Assembly (NCBI RefSeq): GCF_910592395.1
Contig: NC_088320.1
Location: 13,886,501-13,950,500, forward strand
DNA length: 64,000 nucleotides
DNA from: Lineus longissimus
Lineage: Eukaryota; Nemertea; Pilidiophora; Heteronemertea; Lineidae
Direction: 5' to 3'
Shown: positions 1 to 12,106 of the stretch, piece by piece
How the letters are laid out: each line of letters starts with the position of its first letter
Numbering within the stretch: position 1 is the stretch's first letter
The notes under the pieces: generated by a model
The model's input: only the letters and a program-made list of their open reading frames with translations
What the model was told of the DNA's origin: nothing
Database searches by the model: none
Program-made: the position numbers and the translations under genes

Positions 1-790
1 GACGTTACTGGCTGTTAAACACTTGAAAATACACTGCGTACATTCGTCTTATTTTCCTAACGTGGCCTCGAAAAATAAAATAAATTGGAAAAAATGCGTA
101 ACTTGCAAGGCTTTAGCCAACCAAATCTCGGCAAAAAAATTGCCTTCACAGCCCTCGTGAACAGTGACCCTGCTGACTCGTTAAAAATTGTCCGAAGTTG
201 TGCGAATGAAACAGAAGAAAAAATCTATTGAAGTAAAAAGCCGTTCATTTCTTTAACTTCACCCTGATAGTACGATGCTACTTCATCGCTAGTGTATGTC
301 TGGACTTGAGGAGTGTCCTATTGAACTGGGAATACCTGGCTTCGCCTGACTCATCGGCAATGCTTAAACGTGTCAAAAGCATGAATTGTACTATTTACAA
401 ATTAATGTGCTCAGCGAAGTAAGATAAACGTCCTGCCTATCATTGAATAATATAGTGCAGTATAAAGTTATTCCGATGATTGAAACTTTACATAACAATT
501 CTGCTATTCCAAATAAAAAACTGCGAAGTTAAATAGACATCCTGCCCACGGCGAGCGAGAAGTGTTGCATCTTCGTGGGTCTAGAGAACAAATTATCATA
601 CGCTGTAACATGCTGACATTATTGATAGCAAGGAGGTTATTAGAGGTTATTAGAATAACGATCTGAATGGTCTGATATTAATTGCATTATAGTTACAATA
701 TATGTGAATTGCGATCAATACGATTATCACTGCCATTGTTTTGCTATTCTGCCTCGATTGGAATGATGAATGATGATACTAGTGTGAGTT
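1..790 (+). repeat. Recurrent non-coding module, copy A
   Basis: This stretch matches 8554-9250 almost colinearly: both start with GACGTTACTGGCTG and share the segments around CTAACGTGGC and ATTGAATAATAT. Diverged copies lie at 23980-24540 and 49330-50340. No convincing reading frame is conserved between copies. At 49330-50340 the module sits just upstream of exon 1 of the family gene on the - strand, so it may be the 5' flank of a tandemly duplicated gene unit. That role is an inference; the duplication itself is seen directly. Confidence 0.75.
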
Positions 791-1005
791 GAGTTATGAG
801 TTATGGTATAGTAAAGCTGAAAGGGTGGATGTCGTCATGGGTGCCGACAAATGGTACCCAGGTTCGAGATCGACTGGACAATAAGCACCCTGGGTGCCAT
901 TACACTAGACAAATAGCACCCAGCTTCTTTTTGCATGGCTTACGGATCTTAGGGACGAGGACGTTTCTTGCAATCTCGTTTTATCTCGCGCCGTGGTACT
1001 TGTGG

Positions 1006-1213
1006 CATTAGCAGTGCGCGAAATAAAAAGAACAGATAAACAGAAAAAAACGCGTTTAGGCCTAAAGGTCTTTGAAAGCACATTTTGGATGATTTATTCA
1101 GAAAAGGTGTATAGGAGGGATATATCCGAAATGTGCTTTCAATGACCTATAGGCCTAAACGCATTTTTTTTTGTTTGGCTGTTCTTTTTATTTCGAGCAC
1201 TGCTAATGCTAAA
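1006..1213. mobile_element. Hairpin MITE-like inverted repeat
   Basis: The two halves are inverted copies. The left side reads GCATTAGCAGTGCGCGAAAT and the right side ends with the complement of GCATTAGCAGTGCTCGAAAT. Both arms also contain GTTTAGGCCTA near the loop. The arms are roughly 75-90 bp with a short spacer. No coding capacity is present. This is typical of a palindromic non-autonomous DNA element; the superfamily cannot be assigned. Confidence 0.7.
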
Positions 1214-1924
1214 CCTCTCAAAAATTGAAGTTAACTACAAGGAAACTCAACGTTTGCACTTTGGTGAAGTAAAAGTATGGTTTACCCTAGGGTTAACCTG
1301 TGCTTTTTGAGTTTCCTGGTGATCTTAGTGCAGGAACATTTACAGAGTTGACTTTTACCTCTAAGCTGTAAACTGTTAGTTAATTGTTATTAAAAATTTT
1401 TATTAAAAACATTTTTATAGCGCTTAACGTTGTTAAAACTTCTAAGCGCTTTACAATTTATAATAAAACATAACATTAATACATGATAGAATAAAAGTCA
1501 TTGCTAAAGAAAACGTGCAAAGGATTCAAAATAATTTCTTAAAAATATGGGTTTTTAGTGCAGTTTTAAAACGACCCAGGGTACTCTGGCCACGAACACT
1601 ATTTAACTTGGATGGTGGACAAATGTTTTGGTAAAAGTAAAACAGATCAAACTCAGCCTTGCTGTTTGTGCCCATGTTTTAAGCTGCTGCTGCTGTTAGG
1701 CAGTAAAACGTTGAATCACTTTGCTATGTTCGCCATGTTTAAATGTACTGCATGCAGAAAGCCACATGTATTGGCATAGAATACCAGGTATATGGGTTTC
1801 CCGGAATCGGTGGGGATTCCCCAGGGTTTACCCAGAGTTAGCCATGAGTTTACTCAGACATTTGACCTCACCCAGTGTGTTAATAAAACCTCCAAAAGAA
1901 GGCGGAATGAAGATTTCGCATGAC
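1214..1924. other. Gene-free stretch
   Basis: There is a short inverted repeat (AGGAAACTCAA at about 1239 and its complement at about 1305) and an AT-rich segment at 1380-1480. No supported gene was found. The open frame starting at 1721 runs into the minisatellite and looks incidental. Confidence 0.5.
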
Positions 1925-2140
1925 AAGGCACCATGCATGCCCAAGCACCATGCATGTATATGTCAAAGCACCATGCTTGCCAGGCACCATGCTGGCCCTG
2001 GCGCAATGTATGTCCAGGCGCCATGCTTGTTAGGCCTATGCATGTTCGATGCATATTGCCCAGGCACCAAACATGCCAAGGCACCATGCATGTCTAGGAA
2101 CCATGCTTCTCCAGGCACTATGCATGTCCTGACATCAATT
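1925..2140. repeat. CACCATGC-type minisatellite, copy 1
   Basis: These are degenerate tandem units of about 14-29 bp built on GGCACCATGCATGTCCA and GGCACCATGCTTGCCA. The same family of units occurs at 50400-50690. Open frames here on both strands (Met-Pro-Gly-His-rich) are by-products of the repeat. Confidence 0.75.
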
Positions 2141-2224
2141 GGATGTCGAACCGAAGTTCAATGTCAAAGGTCACCTTACCTAGGAGGTGATTAGTACAAA
2201 GTTTCAAGTTCATAGCCCTCTCGG

Positions 2225-2500
2225 TTAGGGAACTTGAAACTGTTTTTGAAAATGGATACAGACGACGACCGACGACGGACACTGCGGTATCGTACAGACT
2301 CCCCTCTGAAGAGCCAAAAAGAGATTAACATCTCGGTTAACTTAGAGGAAAAAATCCACACAGACTTGAAATATATATCTGCTGAAAGCCCTCGTCTGAA
2401 AGTCCTCGTAGAGGATGACCAGGTATTCGATAGTAGTAACTGTTATTGCTTATGGGCGATTCCAGGTATACTGACCAGACCCAAATGCACTGTATAGACG
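2225..2500. repeat. Downstream module of gene-family array, copy 1
   Basis: The sequence around GACGGACACTGCGGTATCGT is shared with 25310-25480 and 50960-51120. At 25310-25480 it lies 100-270 bp beyond the stop codon of the - strand family gene, so it appears to be the 3' flank of the duplicated unit. An 87-codon open frame here is not conserved in the other copies. Confidence 0.65.
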
Positions 2501-2984
2501 TCGTATAAAAGAAGGGTAACCTGATCATTTGGCGAGGTTGGCAACATCAATTTAGTTATTTTGCGTCGAGAACTTTCATTGGCCAACCGGTTATGAGTGT
2601 GCGTCTGACGGATTTCCCGCCCCATTGGGCCATATGAATAAAAACTAGCATTTCCTTGGAAGCAAATCCTTCAAGTAGAGGTTACTATTTGCTAAAAGTA
2701 GAAGATTATGCATGTTTTCGAATGAATAATGTGGACCTTTCACTGCAGATGCTTTGCTAAAAATGGTGCTGGTGAGCTATTTCATCTTGTGGTTTTGGTA
2801 TTGTTACAGAAGGGGGCCAAGCTTCCTGAACTTCAGAGCCTTTCACTTGAGTTATGTGTGTGGGAGAGGAGCAAAAACTCACCCAGAAAGTTGATAGGGG
2901 GTCAAGAGGTTTCCTGATGAAAAGATGTTGGCGAAAGTGCTACGTGTTCTGTCCTCGTTGACACACTCTCTCGCGTCGGTATCA

Positions 2985-3290
2985 GGACACTTCCCCCCTG
3001 GACATTTGCCCCCCGGACTTCTGCCCCCGGACTTCTGCCCCCCTAGGACATCTGCCCCCCGGATTTTTGCCCCCCGGACATTAGCCCCCCTAGGACTTCT
3101 GCCTCCCTAGGACATCTGCCCCCCGGATTTTTGCCCCCCGGACATTAGCCCCCTTATGACTTCTGCCCCCTAGGACATCTGCCCCCCGGATTTTTGCCCC
3201 CCGGACATTAGCCCCCCTAGGACTTCTGCCTCCCTAGGACATCTGCCCCCCGGACATTTGCCCCCCGGACATTAGCCCCCATAGGATTTC
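2985..3290 (+). repeat. C-rich minisatellite arm (left)
   Basis: Tandem 17-20 bp units such as GGACATCTGCCCCCC and GGACATTAGCCCCCCTA. The right arm at 4095-4350 is the reverse complement of the same units, so the pair can fold back on itself across about 800 bp. The proline-rich frame read through it (61 codons from 2925) is a repeat artefact. Confidence 0.85.
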
Positions 3291-4094
3291 TGAATACATC
3301 TTTTCTATTTATAGTAACGATAATTCTATATATAGTAACGTCGCGGAATGCTATTCCGATGCTTGTGAAGGGATAGGCTTGCGTAGCTAAGCCCGAATAA
3401 AAAAAAAGTTAGTTGGCGTCCCCCTTCCTACCCGGCAAAGTGCTCGAGAGCCAAAAAAAATGTATAGTGCATTTTACACTAGAATGTACACCTACCCGGA
3501 TTTTATCATGATTCAGATTTTTTTTTATTTGCTCAGCAGCTATATTTTCAGCCTTAAAATGAATTAAAAAAAACAAAAACACCTCCCCCTACCCACCTCC
3601 TCCCAGAAGCAAGGAGGCTAACCAGCTTTTTTTAAAGTGGCCTAATGATACTCCTTTTCTGAGAAATGCCTCTGTCATACAATTTTTCTGTAAATCTATT
3701 TTTAGTACAATGTACATGTATATCTGATGTTTTGAAACGTGTTTGTTGTTTGATTAAAATAGAAAACTTCACATGACACCTCCGTCTCCTTCCACCATCA
3801 CAACCAATCAAGAAATGAAGTTATAGTACAGGTCAAAGAAGGTAATCATTATTTAAATTATTTTGTGCTGAAAATTACTGAAGGGTGGCCTACCTGCTAC
3901 CTTCAGTAATTCTGCTACCTTCAATAATTTTCATTTAAAAGAAATACAGCAATCCTTACCATTCTTACATTTGACCTATGGATTGCCCTGGAGTAATGCA
4001 CATAAGTATGCTCTTAAATCTATTAATACAGGCCAAAGCTGATCATCCTGCTACTCTTGGACTGACCGACTCATCCAAGTTCTCTTTGACTGTC

Positions 4095-4350
4095 CCCGGT
4101 GGTAAATGTCCGGGGGGCAGACGTCCTAGGGGGGCAGAAGTCCTAGGGGGGCTAATGTCCGGGGGGCAAATATCCGAGGGGCAGATGTCCTAGGGGGGCA
4201 GAAGTCCTAGGGGGGCTAATGTCCGGGGGGCAAATGTCCGGGGGGCAGATGTCCTAGGGGGGCAGAAGTCCTAGGGAGGCTAATGTTCGGGAGGCAAAAA
4301 TCCGGGGGGAAAGATCCGGGGGGCAGATGTCCGGGGGGCAAATGCCCTAG
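4095..4350 (-). repeat. G-rich minisatellite arm (right)
   Basis: Inverted counterpart of 2985-3290, with units such as GGGGGGCAGATGTCCTA and GGGGGGCTAATGTCC. It is a strong candidate for G-quadruplex formation on the + strand because every unit carries a G5-G6 run. Confidence 0.85.
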
Positions 4351-5618
4351 AATCCTCGCGTCATCATCATCCGACTTATCTGTCATCTAATTGGGGAAGT
4401 CCTGCATCTGTTAAATAATTTGCCACGTTAAAAATCATAGACCTATGTTAAGGGAGGGCCTATACTGCTAAGGGAGACCACCTTTACAATTGTTTTGGAA
4501 TGATTACACTTTGATAGAAACAATTGTCCTCCATTTCGCCAGACCGAAACCTGAGTTCTCGCAGATTATGAAGAAACACTTAACATTTCGAACTATTTCT
4601 TTACCATGCTACGGCGCATCAGCTGCCGGGATATCACTCAGAATCCAAGTCCTCACACCCAACTTTGTCACACCTTTTGAATGACACCTCAGCAGTTTAA
4701 TTCCTTTATTTTGCAAACCCAGCACAACCCTTCAGTGTAGGCCTACTGCTTTGGCAATACATTGGTGAATATGGACCCTTTCGGGACATACTCACATACG
4801 ATTTCACAGGGTTCACTTTGGTACCTGCACCATACTCCGTCTTTCGAAACCGTTTTCATGGCAACCATCACCCGGCGAGCCAAACCCGCAAACACACTAT
4901 ATGTCGCCACCTATGGGGAGACATGCGCAACCCAGTTTTCCCGCCAAATCTGACGTCAAATTGCGTCTTCGAAGGGAACGTCTCTCCATGAAGAGCGACG
5001 CCACGGGTCAACCCGACGTCACCGAATCCACGGATGACGCAGCGACTTCAGGACAATGTAACGTTATTGACACTGATTGACGCACGTTCAATCACAACGG
5101 TCTAATCCGCGTACGGGACAAGTCAGCCCTCTTTACGTTTCACAAACACTTAACATTTGGTATTTCGTGCTCATAGACCCATCTCGAGTGTCATCCGAAT
5201 AAATTGTCAAATGCTATGACCTCCGCTACACGTGGCCTCATAAAATTGAGGCAGTAAATGATATATATCTACGCGACATGGCTTTCATGGCAAATACATT
5301 TTTCGTCACCAAAACGTATAAAATCAGCGATTCGGAAGATGGCAAACCTCTTACTTTAATTTTCGAGCCACCTCAGGAGCAACCTTGGAAAATCGAAGCA
5401 TTTCCTATCAAGTAAAAAGCATATGCTATGCTTTATTCATATGAAGACAAGCATTTCTTCCCTTTCCAAGCAACATCTAGATGCTAAAAAGTGTTTGCTT
5501 TGACTTGTAGCAAAGACATAAAATTCCGAATATTTGCTACGGTTTTATTCATACGAGTACAAGCAAATGCTTAAAAATCGGTAGATAAAGCAAATGCTAG
5601 CTTTTATTCATATGGCCC

Positions 5619-7354
5619 ATGGGGTAGCTGTTGGCGTATTAATATGGTACATATCTGCTGACATCTCAAATAAAAAAAACTATTCAAATTTGATATAATT
5701 CGATACGTCAGTAATGAACAACGCTCGCAAAGTATGCGGGCACGCAAAGCAGTTGTATAAGCCATTGTTAATATTCATGAAAGCCAAGCATCTCCACACA
5801 TTTTAGCAACTTCGCCGAATAATAATCACGAAGGTATCGCAAACAATTGGGCTGTGAGGAGTTTGCGATGGGCTTGCGGTGTTTCGCGATGTAATACCTC
5901 GCAAAGTCGTTGACACATTGCAAGGTTGGTGTTTGAGGGAGTTGGCGTTGAGTCGTGACGAAATAGGACACAACCCACTCGATCGCAACCTCGTTTACCA
6001 AGGGGCCATTGCGCGCTCCTATGGTCACTTGCACTACCCCTGGTATCATGTTGAGCTAACACATGTATTTGATTGGTCAACGAATAACGTTTGTCATGCA
6101 AATAAGATGTAAATAATGTTTTGACTCTTGGCATATTCATGGCATATTGAATCGGCAAAAACGGCGACTTATCAGTCTACAACCATTTACCCTAATGCGA
6201 TCACAAATCAATTGGAGGCATAATAGATCTTCATGGACACGGATAATATGTGAGCTAATGCTGATATAAAAAATAATTGCCTCTACAAGAAATTTCGTCA
6301 TTTAGTAGGCCATATGGGCATTCCGAGCAACAAATAAAACGAAGAAGCACGTGGTACAATACCCAATCGCGCGAGCACTGTGCAAATATTATTTCAAAAT
6401 CACTTTTGATAATTTATTTTTACATTTAAGTATAAGGCTTCTTGATCTGTATACATCCCGAGATAATTGGTCAATTTTACAATTAGTTGATCGGTTACAA
6501 ACGGTTTTTGGTCATGTTGAAACAGTGCTGACACGTGGTGCCCGAATAGACAGGTCATATGTCAAACTTACTACGTCACCCCCAAATTCTGGCGGTGACG
6601 AGCGATATGATTGGATATGACGTACACGAGTATCCAGGGTCTAGTGATGCAGCCATTTTGAATGCTGATCAAGTAGACCCCGGATGTAGAGGTTGGCTGG
6701 ACTTAGAAACAAGATGCCACAGGTCCTGAGAAGCAATAAACAATCAAAGACATTTGTGAAGGACTCTATGATTTGAGGGACTATCTTTCACTTTACACCA
6801 CCGATGCGCTATGTGCACAATGTGCAGCTAATATACGCCGTGGTCATCCCTATCCATTAATAGACTTCTGCCCCAGTGACGTATTTATGACAAATCCCAA
6901 AACGAGGCCGTACCACAGAATTGATGCACCAAATATGATCAGCCAAGAAGCGGTTTTGATGTGGAATAAAATAGTTGTTAGAATCGTCGTAGAATAAACT
7001 AAGCAACCGCGAAATTTTTCCAGCGCGCGGGATGTAGCCTTAGAACGGCTTGAAATTCGCAAGCCAAGTCAAAAAATGCCTAGCAACACGAGCGAAAGTC
7101 TTAAACAGATACCACGTTATTGTGATACTACAAATGGTAGCGAATGGTGTCAAGCAGTGGTATTCTTATCCTTCCTAGGCCAATCTCATATCCAAGTTGT
7201 CCCGTTAAGGGTAAGTTAAGAGTATGTTAAAGGTAGGTTTGTGGCCCTTCTACCCTTGTGCCTCATGCGATGCAATTTTTCGATCCGAATGACCGTTATT
7301 ATTTGACACTTGCGGATTCAGCTTCTAAAAGTTATATTAGTCAGTAGGGTGTCC
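5619..7354. other. Gene-free stretch
   Basis: Several 60-110 codon open frames exist on both strands (for example 5826-6158 on - and 6351-6620 on +), but they overlap each other, have no recognisable motif and no splice context. I see no supported gene, RNA or repeat boundary here. Confidence 0.45.
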
Positions 7355-7425
7355 GTGGATATATGATAACTTTTTGGTCCTTACCTCTACCTACCCTTTC
7401 CATCCAGATGTCAGCTCCTTGTTTG
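7355..7425 (-). pseudogene. Exon-1 3' end fragment of the tandem gene family
   Basis: The + strand text GGTCCTTACCTCTACC..CCATCCAGATGTCAGCTCC is nearly identical to 48970-49020, the 3' end of exon 1 plus its GTAAGG splice donor in the - strand family gene. Homology stops at about 7425, where a Harbinger-like fragment begins, and does not resume beyond it. It is therefore a broken remnant of an additional gene copy. Confidence 0.65.
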
Positions 7426-8035
7426 GGACCCTGCTTCATAAAACATCAGTGTGTGCTGCAAACGCGGATGACACAGCGCCAATACACCTCGATGTTGTCG
7501 CAATGCTCACATGGTGAATATCACCGATACTAGATTGTTCATGCCCGGTTGCGAAATATCGTAATGCTATACACACTTGCAATGATACTGGGAGGGCGTC
7601 ATTTCTCTGAGTAGGATGCTCCAACTCCTCCGACAGCTGACGACAAAGATCGAAACATATGTTCTTCGGGAAACGATATCTCTTGATGAGTAAATCATCT
7701 CAATGGAATCCAGCGGATTGAATCGATCCCTGAATACCCGTTCTCGTCGAAGATTTCGCCTATTCCGTTCCTGAATCAAGCGCATCATGATTCCACGTTT
7801 ACCCTGGACGAAGTCCTCGCGACTAAATGAACTCTACACTACCTTCAGGTTTAAACGAACCGAATAAAATAAAAGACAGGATAAAACCACTACCTGAAAC
7901 ACTCTTAATGGTAACATTAACCTAGATATTTTAAAGGCACGTTTATGAAACGCGTTCTTCCTTTAAGGAGGTTCTTATCCTAGCATTAGGGCTAAAGGCA
8001 CTTTATTAGGCTTTATGAAACAGGTCCCAGGTCCC
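7426..8035 (-). mobile_element. Harbinger-like fragment with TIRs
   Basis: The ends are inverted: GGGACCCTGCTTCATAAAAC at the left and the complement of GGGACCTGTTTCATAAAGC at the right. Between them, - strand frames (7436-7624 and 7567-7788) resemble the N-terminal region of PIF/Harbinger (HARBI1-type) transposases: an RVFRDRFNPLD motif followed by LQVCIALRYFATG and IGDIHHVSIATTSRC. The frames are shifted relative to one another and no DDE core remains. It is a 5'-transposase remnant inside a short, non-autonomous copy. Confidence 0.65.
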
Positions 8036-8364
8036 AGATTCATATTCCTGCGCCGTTTTTTTAAAGAACAAGATGTCTTATTTTTTAAGTATTAAAGTAT
8101 TAGACGGTTTTTCTATTTTTGTTTTACATCGAACATTAAAAAAACACGTTGTTCGTTATTTTCAGCACTCACAACTTGATCCTGGCCTGCGTAACTAACT
8201 CTTCGCGCCTCTAAAAATGCAAAAGGGCATGCCGAGGTTGGAATTAAAGGACCTTTGGTTGGTATTACTAAGGGCAAAACTACCAAGCTGTCCCCTGCCC
8301 AGTCAACAACTTGCTCAAAAAATAAAGAAAAATATAAATATGACTTACTTATCACGCTATACCG

Positions 8365-9250
8365 ATGTTGATCGACTCCGATTTGACCCGAGTTAGCCCT
8401 TCATGGGTCGATCCTCTACAAGTGGACCGATGCACTTGTAAGGCGCTGCCTCGAGACAGGGGTCTACACTGTACTGTGACATCTTGCAGTAGATATAAAT
8501 ATTTCCTTGTCCTAAGCGAATCGGGAGAGCCCCAATTAACCTTGGTGGTGGATGACGTTACTGGCTGTAAAACACTTGAACATACACTGCGTACATTCGT
8601 CTTATTTTCCTAACGTGGCGTTGAAAAATAAGAAAAATGAGAAAGAATGCGTAATTTGCAAGGCTTTAGCCACCCAAATCTCGGCAAAACAACACTGCCT
8701 GAACAGCCCTCGTGAACAGTGACCCTGCTGACTCGTTAAAAACTGTCCGAAGTAGTGTGCGAATGAAACAGAAGAAGAAAAAAACGTATTGAAGTAAAAA
8801 GCCGCCCATTCCTTTAACTTCACCCTGATAGTACGATGCTACTTCATCGCCAGTGTATGTCTGGATTTGAGGAGTGACCTGCTGAACTTGGAATTCCTCG
8901 TCTTCGCCTGACTCACCTGGCAATGCTAAAACGTTTCAAAAGCAAGGATTTTCCTGTGTGCAAATGTGCTCAGCGAAGTAAGATAAACGTCCTGCCTATC
9001 ATTGAATAATATTTTAGCTGTGCAGTATCAAGTTATTCAGACGATTGAAACTTTACATAACAATTTTGCTATTCCAAATTATTGCTGCGAAGTTCAATAG
9101 ACATCCTGCCCACGGCGACCGAGAAGTGTTGCATCTTCGTAGGTCTAGAGAGCAAATTATCATACGCTGAAACATGTTGAAATTATTGAAAGCAAGGACG
9201 TTATTAGAATAATCATCTGAATCGACATTGATTAGGCTGTGCGAGCTCGG
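8365..9250 (+). repeat. Recurrent module, copy B
   Basis: The most complete copy of the module seen at 1-790. Its first part (8365-8520, including CTTGCAGTAGATATAAATATTTCC) matches the flanks of the pogo-like element at 20660-20793 and 23925-23970, providing the unoccupied version of that insertion site. Open frames here differ between copies and are not credible genes. Confidence 0.7.
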
Positions 9251-10913
9251 AAATATAAGATGGAACGAGTCCATAGATTGCTTTAAAAGTAAATATGAGA
9301 ACCTTGTACTGAATTTGTTGTTCTACTCACAACCAGTGTAGTTCATGTAGAATTGGAGTTATATGCACCGACGTCCTGCACCTGACTACTAGCCGAGCAG
9401 CCGCATTCTTCCTGCAACGGCCCCACTGTGATCGCAGGGAGACCGACTAGTAGAGAATCAGAGAAATCTGGTCTTGAAGTTACCATAAGCTGTGTAAACA
9501 AGCGAGTTGTATCCGCCGAGAGTACCTCCTGACCTTGCCTATATTGGGTATTGCCATGTTCACACGTCGGACAGTTGGGCTTCTGTTGTGGGTGCTCCGT
9601 ACGGGACGATGAGATACGGCATACAAGGGTATCCACTATCTCCCAGCAACAGTCCATCTTCACCTCTGGGGTTTGTCAGTTCCAGGTGCTCTTTAAGGTC
9701 ACTGTTCCTCCAAATAAAGGCATCATGGGTTGCCCCTGGCTAACGTGCAACTACATTGGTGAATTTTCCTGAAAAGGAAATGTATCATTTTATTTAGGAG
9801 GCCTGTTGATCATTATTACACGACCACTCCGTATTCCCAAATGCCATTGGATAAATCCACGTCACGTTGGCTTTGACATATCGTGATATCACCAGCAAAT
9901 CCTATGTTGACCAGTCAATATAATAATGATATTGCCCTCTGACGTCATCACAACATTAGGACGTCGTAGTGTGAGGACAAACTTGTAGCAATCTCGCTCA
10001 ACGCCAAGAATCAACGCGCAGTTGATTATCGTAGGCCACAGAACTTGTTTGACTGTTACGCCGTTGGGGTGGTTGAAGAGGGTCGGAGAGTGTGGGGTTG
10101 GGGGGGGGATGCATGGGGGGGGGTCAATATTTTTTGTAAGCATATGTTGTTGAATACACCGGCAGAATACACCGACATCGGCATGTTGATTTTTAGTTGA
10201 TATTTTCATCAAATATTATCCTAATAATCAATATCCAAATTTCCACTGCGACATATCGTCTGAAACATCACAGAACAACATATTTCAGCATCAACAAGTT
10301 TCTATGCAATTAACGATGAAAAAATACAAAAACTATTATGAGCAACAGTGTACAAGAGATAATTTTTACATTATTGGCATTCCATATGTTGGTCAGGCAA
10401 TCATGGAATTGGTCAACGTTCGTTTACCAAAAAAGCATATCAGTCATGGTGCATGTCATGATGTCGTGGATGTGGCGGTTGTTGTGATATCATGGATATT
10501 GACCCTAGTATTAAGCATGTGTAATACTGAATTAAATCAGTCATCAGGTCCACAGATTCACTGTTCCAATCCTTGTGACATTGTTGATGGAGGAAAAGGA
10601 AGAAATCAAATATGAGGAAATGTTTATATTAAACTCATCTGACCAGGTCTACAACATGCATGTTCACAGTTCGGGATCCCAAGGCTAACTGAATTTGGAG
10701 GGAAACTCAGTAGACCAGGAAAACTATAAAAACAATAATAGCTGATAAAGCACATGCAATGAAATGACATAAGGCTCAGGGACCGTGAAGGCCCAAAATA
10801 ACCTGAGCTAAACCATTGGTCATAGCAGACTTAAAGGGGGAATAAACTCTTCAAACTGTTCAAATTGAACCTGTTACACATGTTTTCAGGTATAATTATA
10901 AAAGTAATTACTC
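9251..10913. other. Gene-free stretch with a G-run
   Basis: No supported gene. Two long G tracts (G9 and G9, at about 10099-10126) lie close together. Frames of 70-107 codons (9343-9663 on -, 10304-10615 on +) have no recognisable motifs. The missing C-terminal part of the Harbinger nuclease at 10914-11643 was looked for here and not found. Confidence 0.4.
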
Positions 10914-11643
10914 TTACCGTCAACCACTGCTTTCACTCTGATGGAGTGATATCCCTGTTTACAAAAGATGCTTCGTAGGCTGGAGCTGGATGAACTTGTG
11001 CGGGTTGTTTTTCTTCTTCCATGGCTTCGCCTTCGCGATCTGCAGGCATGGGCAGTGCAGTTGCATGTGCAGGATCAGGAGCATGTAGGCCTATCTGGTC
11101 ATCTTGCATCTCCTGGTCGTTCTCAGCAGCATTGGCTGGGTCTGGGATGTGATCAGCATCAGGACGTGGCTCACTGGGGTATATTATTCTGATGTGCGTG
11201 CCGTCGATGCATCCCAATACTTCGGGAAAATGTGAGATCGCATAGAATCCAGCTTGAATTCGACGCCTCTCCTCCACCGACTGGGGCCACACAATAAAAT
11301 CGTCCCGTGCAGCATCTAACAGGCCAGCCACCCTGTGCACCACACGACTTACACTAGCTTTGTCTACACAGAAAGTGTCCCCAATAATTTCAAAGAAAGC
11401 TCCAGATGCAAAATAACGGAGAGCAATCAAGACTTGCACCTCAGGCGAAATTGCATGGCTTCTGTCGGTCGCACTTTCAATGTCCTCCCTGAGCATTTCA
11501 ACTATCAAATTAATGGTTTCTCTGCAAAAACGGTATCTTTTAAAAAGTTTATTGTCATTGAAGAACTCCAAGTGGTTGATTCTTTGTCTAAAATGCCGTG
11601 GAGCTTGAAAAAATGCCACAAACGGGGTCTGGTTGTCCGCCAT
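10914..11643 (-). pseudogene. HARBI1-type PIF/Harbinger nuclease, 5' part
   Basis: The frame of 236 codons starts with a typical Harbinger N-terminus: FRQRINHLEFFND, then EVQVLIALRYFASGAFFEIIGD (helix-turn-helix region, about residues 68-90), then LGCIDGTHIRI with the first catalytic Asp at residue 147. About 70 acidic, Pro-rich residues separate this from ASFVNR (about 226-230). The expected continuation (YHSIRV) is present but in another frame just before a GTAAGA splice donor at about 10914, so one small indel breaks the frame. The exon carrying the second Asp and the Glu was not found downstream. Family assignment is firm; the gene is truncated and probably dead. Upstream (11690-11840) are AT-rich sequences ending in GTGCAACCGGGCCCA, possibly an element terminus. 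Confidence 0.8.
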
Positions 11644-12106
11644 TTTGTTTCAGCTAACTCCAAAATAGGGATTTATCTTGGGGTTAGGAGATCAGTTAAA
11701 GTTAGCGCTAACTTAACGCTACTTTTAAATCATTTTCTTTCTTACAACCCAAATTAACTTTTTGGAGTTAAGTTAACGCCAAGATAAACTAACAGTGATT
11801 TAAACTATTTTTTACTTTTGTGCAACCGGGCCCAGGTCACAGTTGACATCCCTCCTGGTACGCGTCATTTACGCGCAACTTACGCCCGAGTTGCGCGACA
11901 ACGACGCACCAGTTACGCTCATGGCTTATCTCTCTATTCTTTCCCCTGTCTTACACGCAGGCCGACGCGCGACTTGCGCACGACCTACGCGCTGCGTAGC
12001 GCGTCAATGGCACGCTATTTGACGCGATTTACGGGATGTCAATTGTGATTTGAACTGTGCAGGGAAGGATATTGAAAAAAAATGTAGTAATGATCTCTAT
12101 TATATA

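Larger units (their letters stand above)
2627..5618. mobile_element. DNA transposon-like element, TIR GGGCCATATGAATAAAA
   Basis: Left terminus GGGCCATATGAATAAAA(A)CTAGCATTT is mirrored at the right end (AAATGCTAG..TTTTATTCATATGGCCC). Similarity extends imperfectly further inwards, with CATATGAATAAA recurring near 5440 and 5550. No transposase is recognisable, so this is a non-autonomous or decayed element. It contains the inverted minisatellite arms at 2985-3290 and 4095-4350. A target duplication is not certain. Small open frames inside are not conserved with anything I recognise. Confidence 0.65.

Noticed and set aside
2925-3110. Proline-rich frame in the C-rich minisatellite
   Set aside because: The periodic sequence follows directly from the DNA repeat units; there is no start context or conservation outside the repeat.
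5768-6158. Cluster of overlapping - strand frames
   Set aside because: Three frames overlap in different phases with no motif, splice context or second copy.
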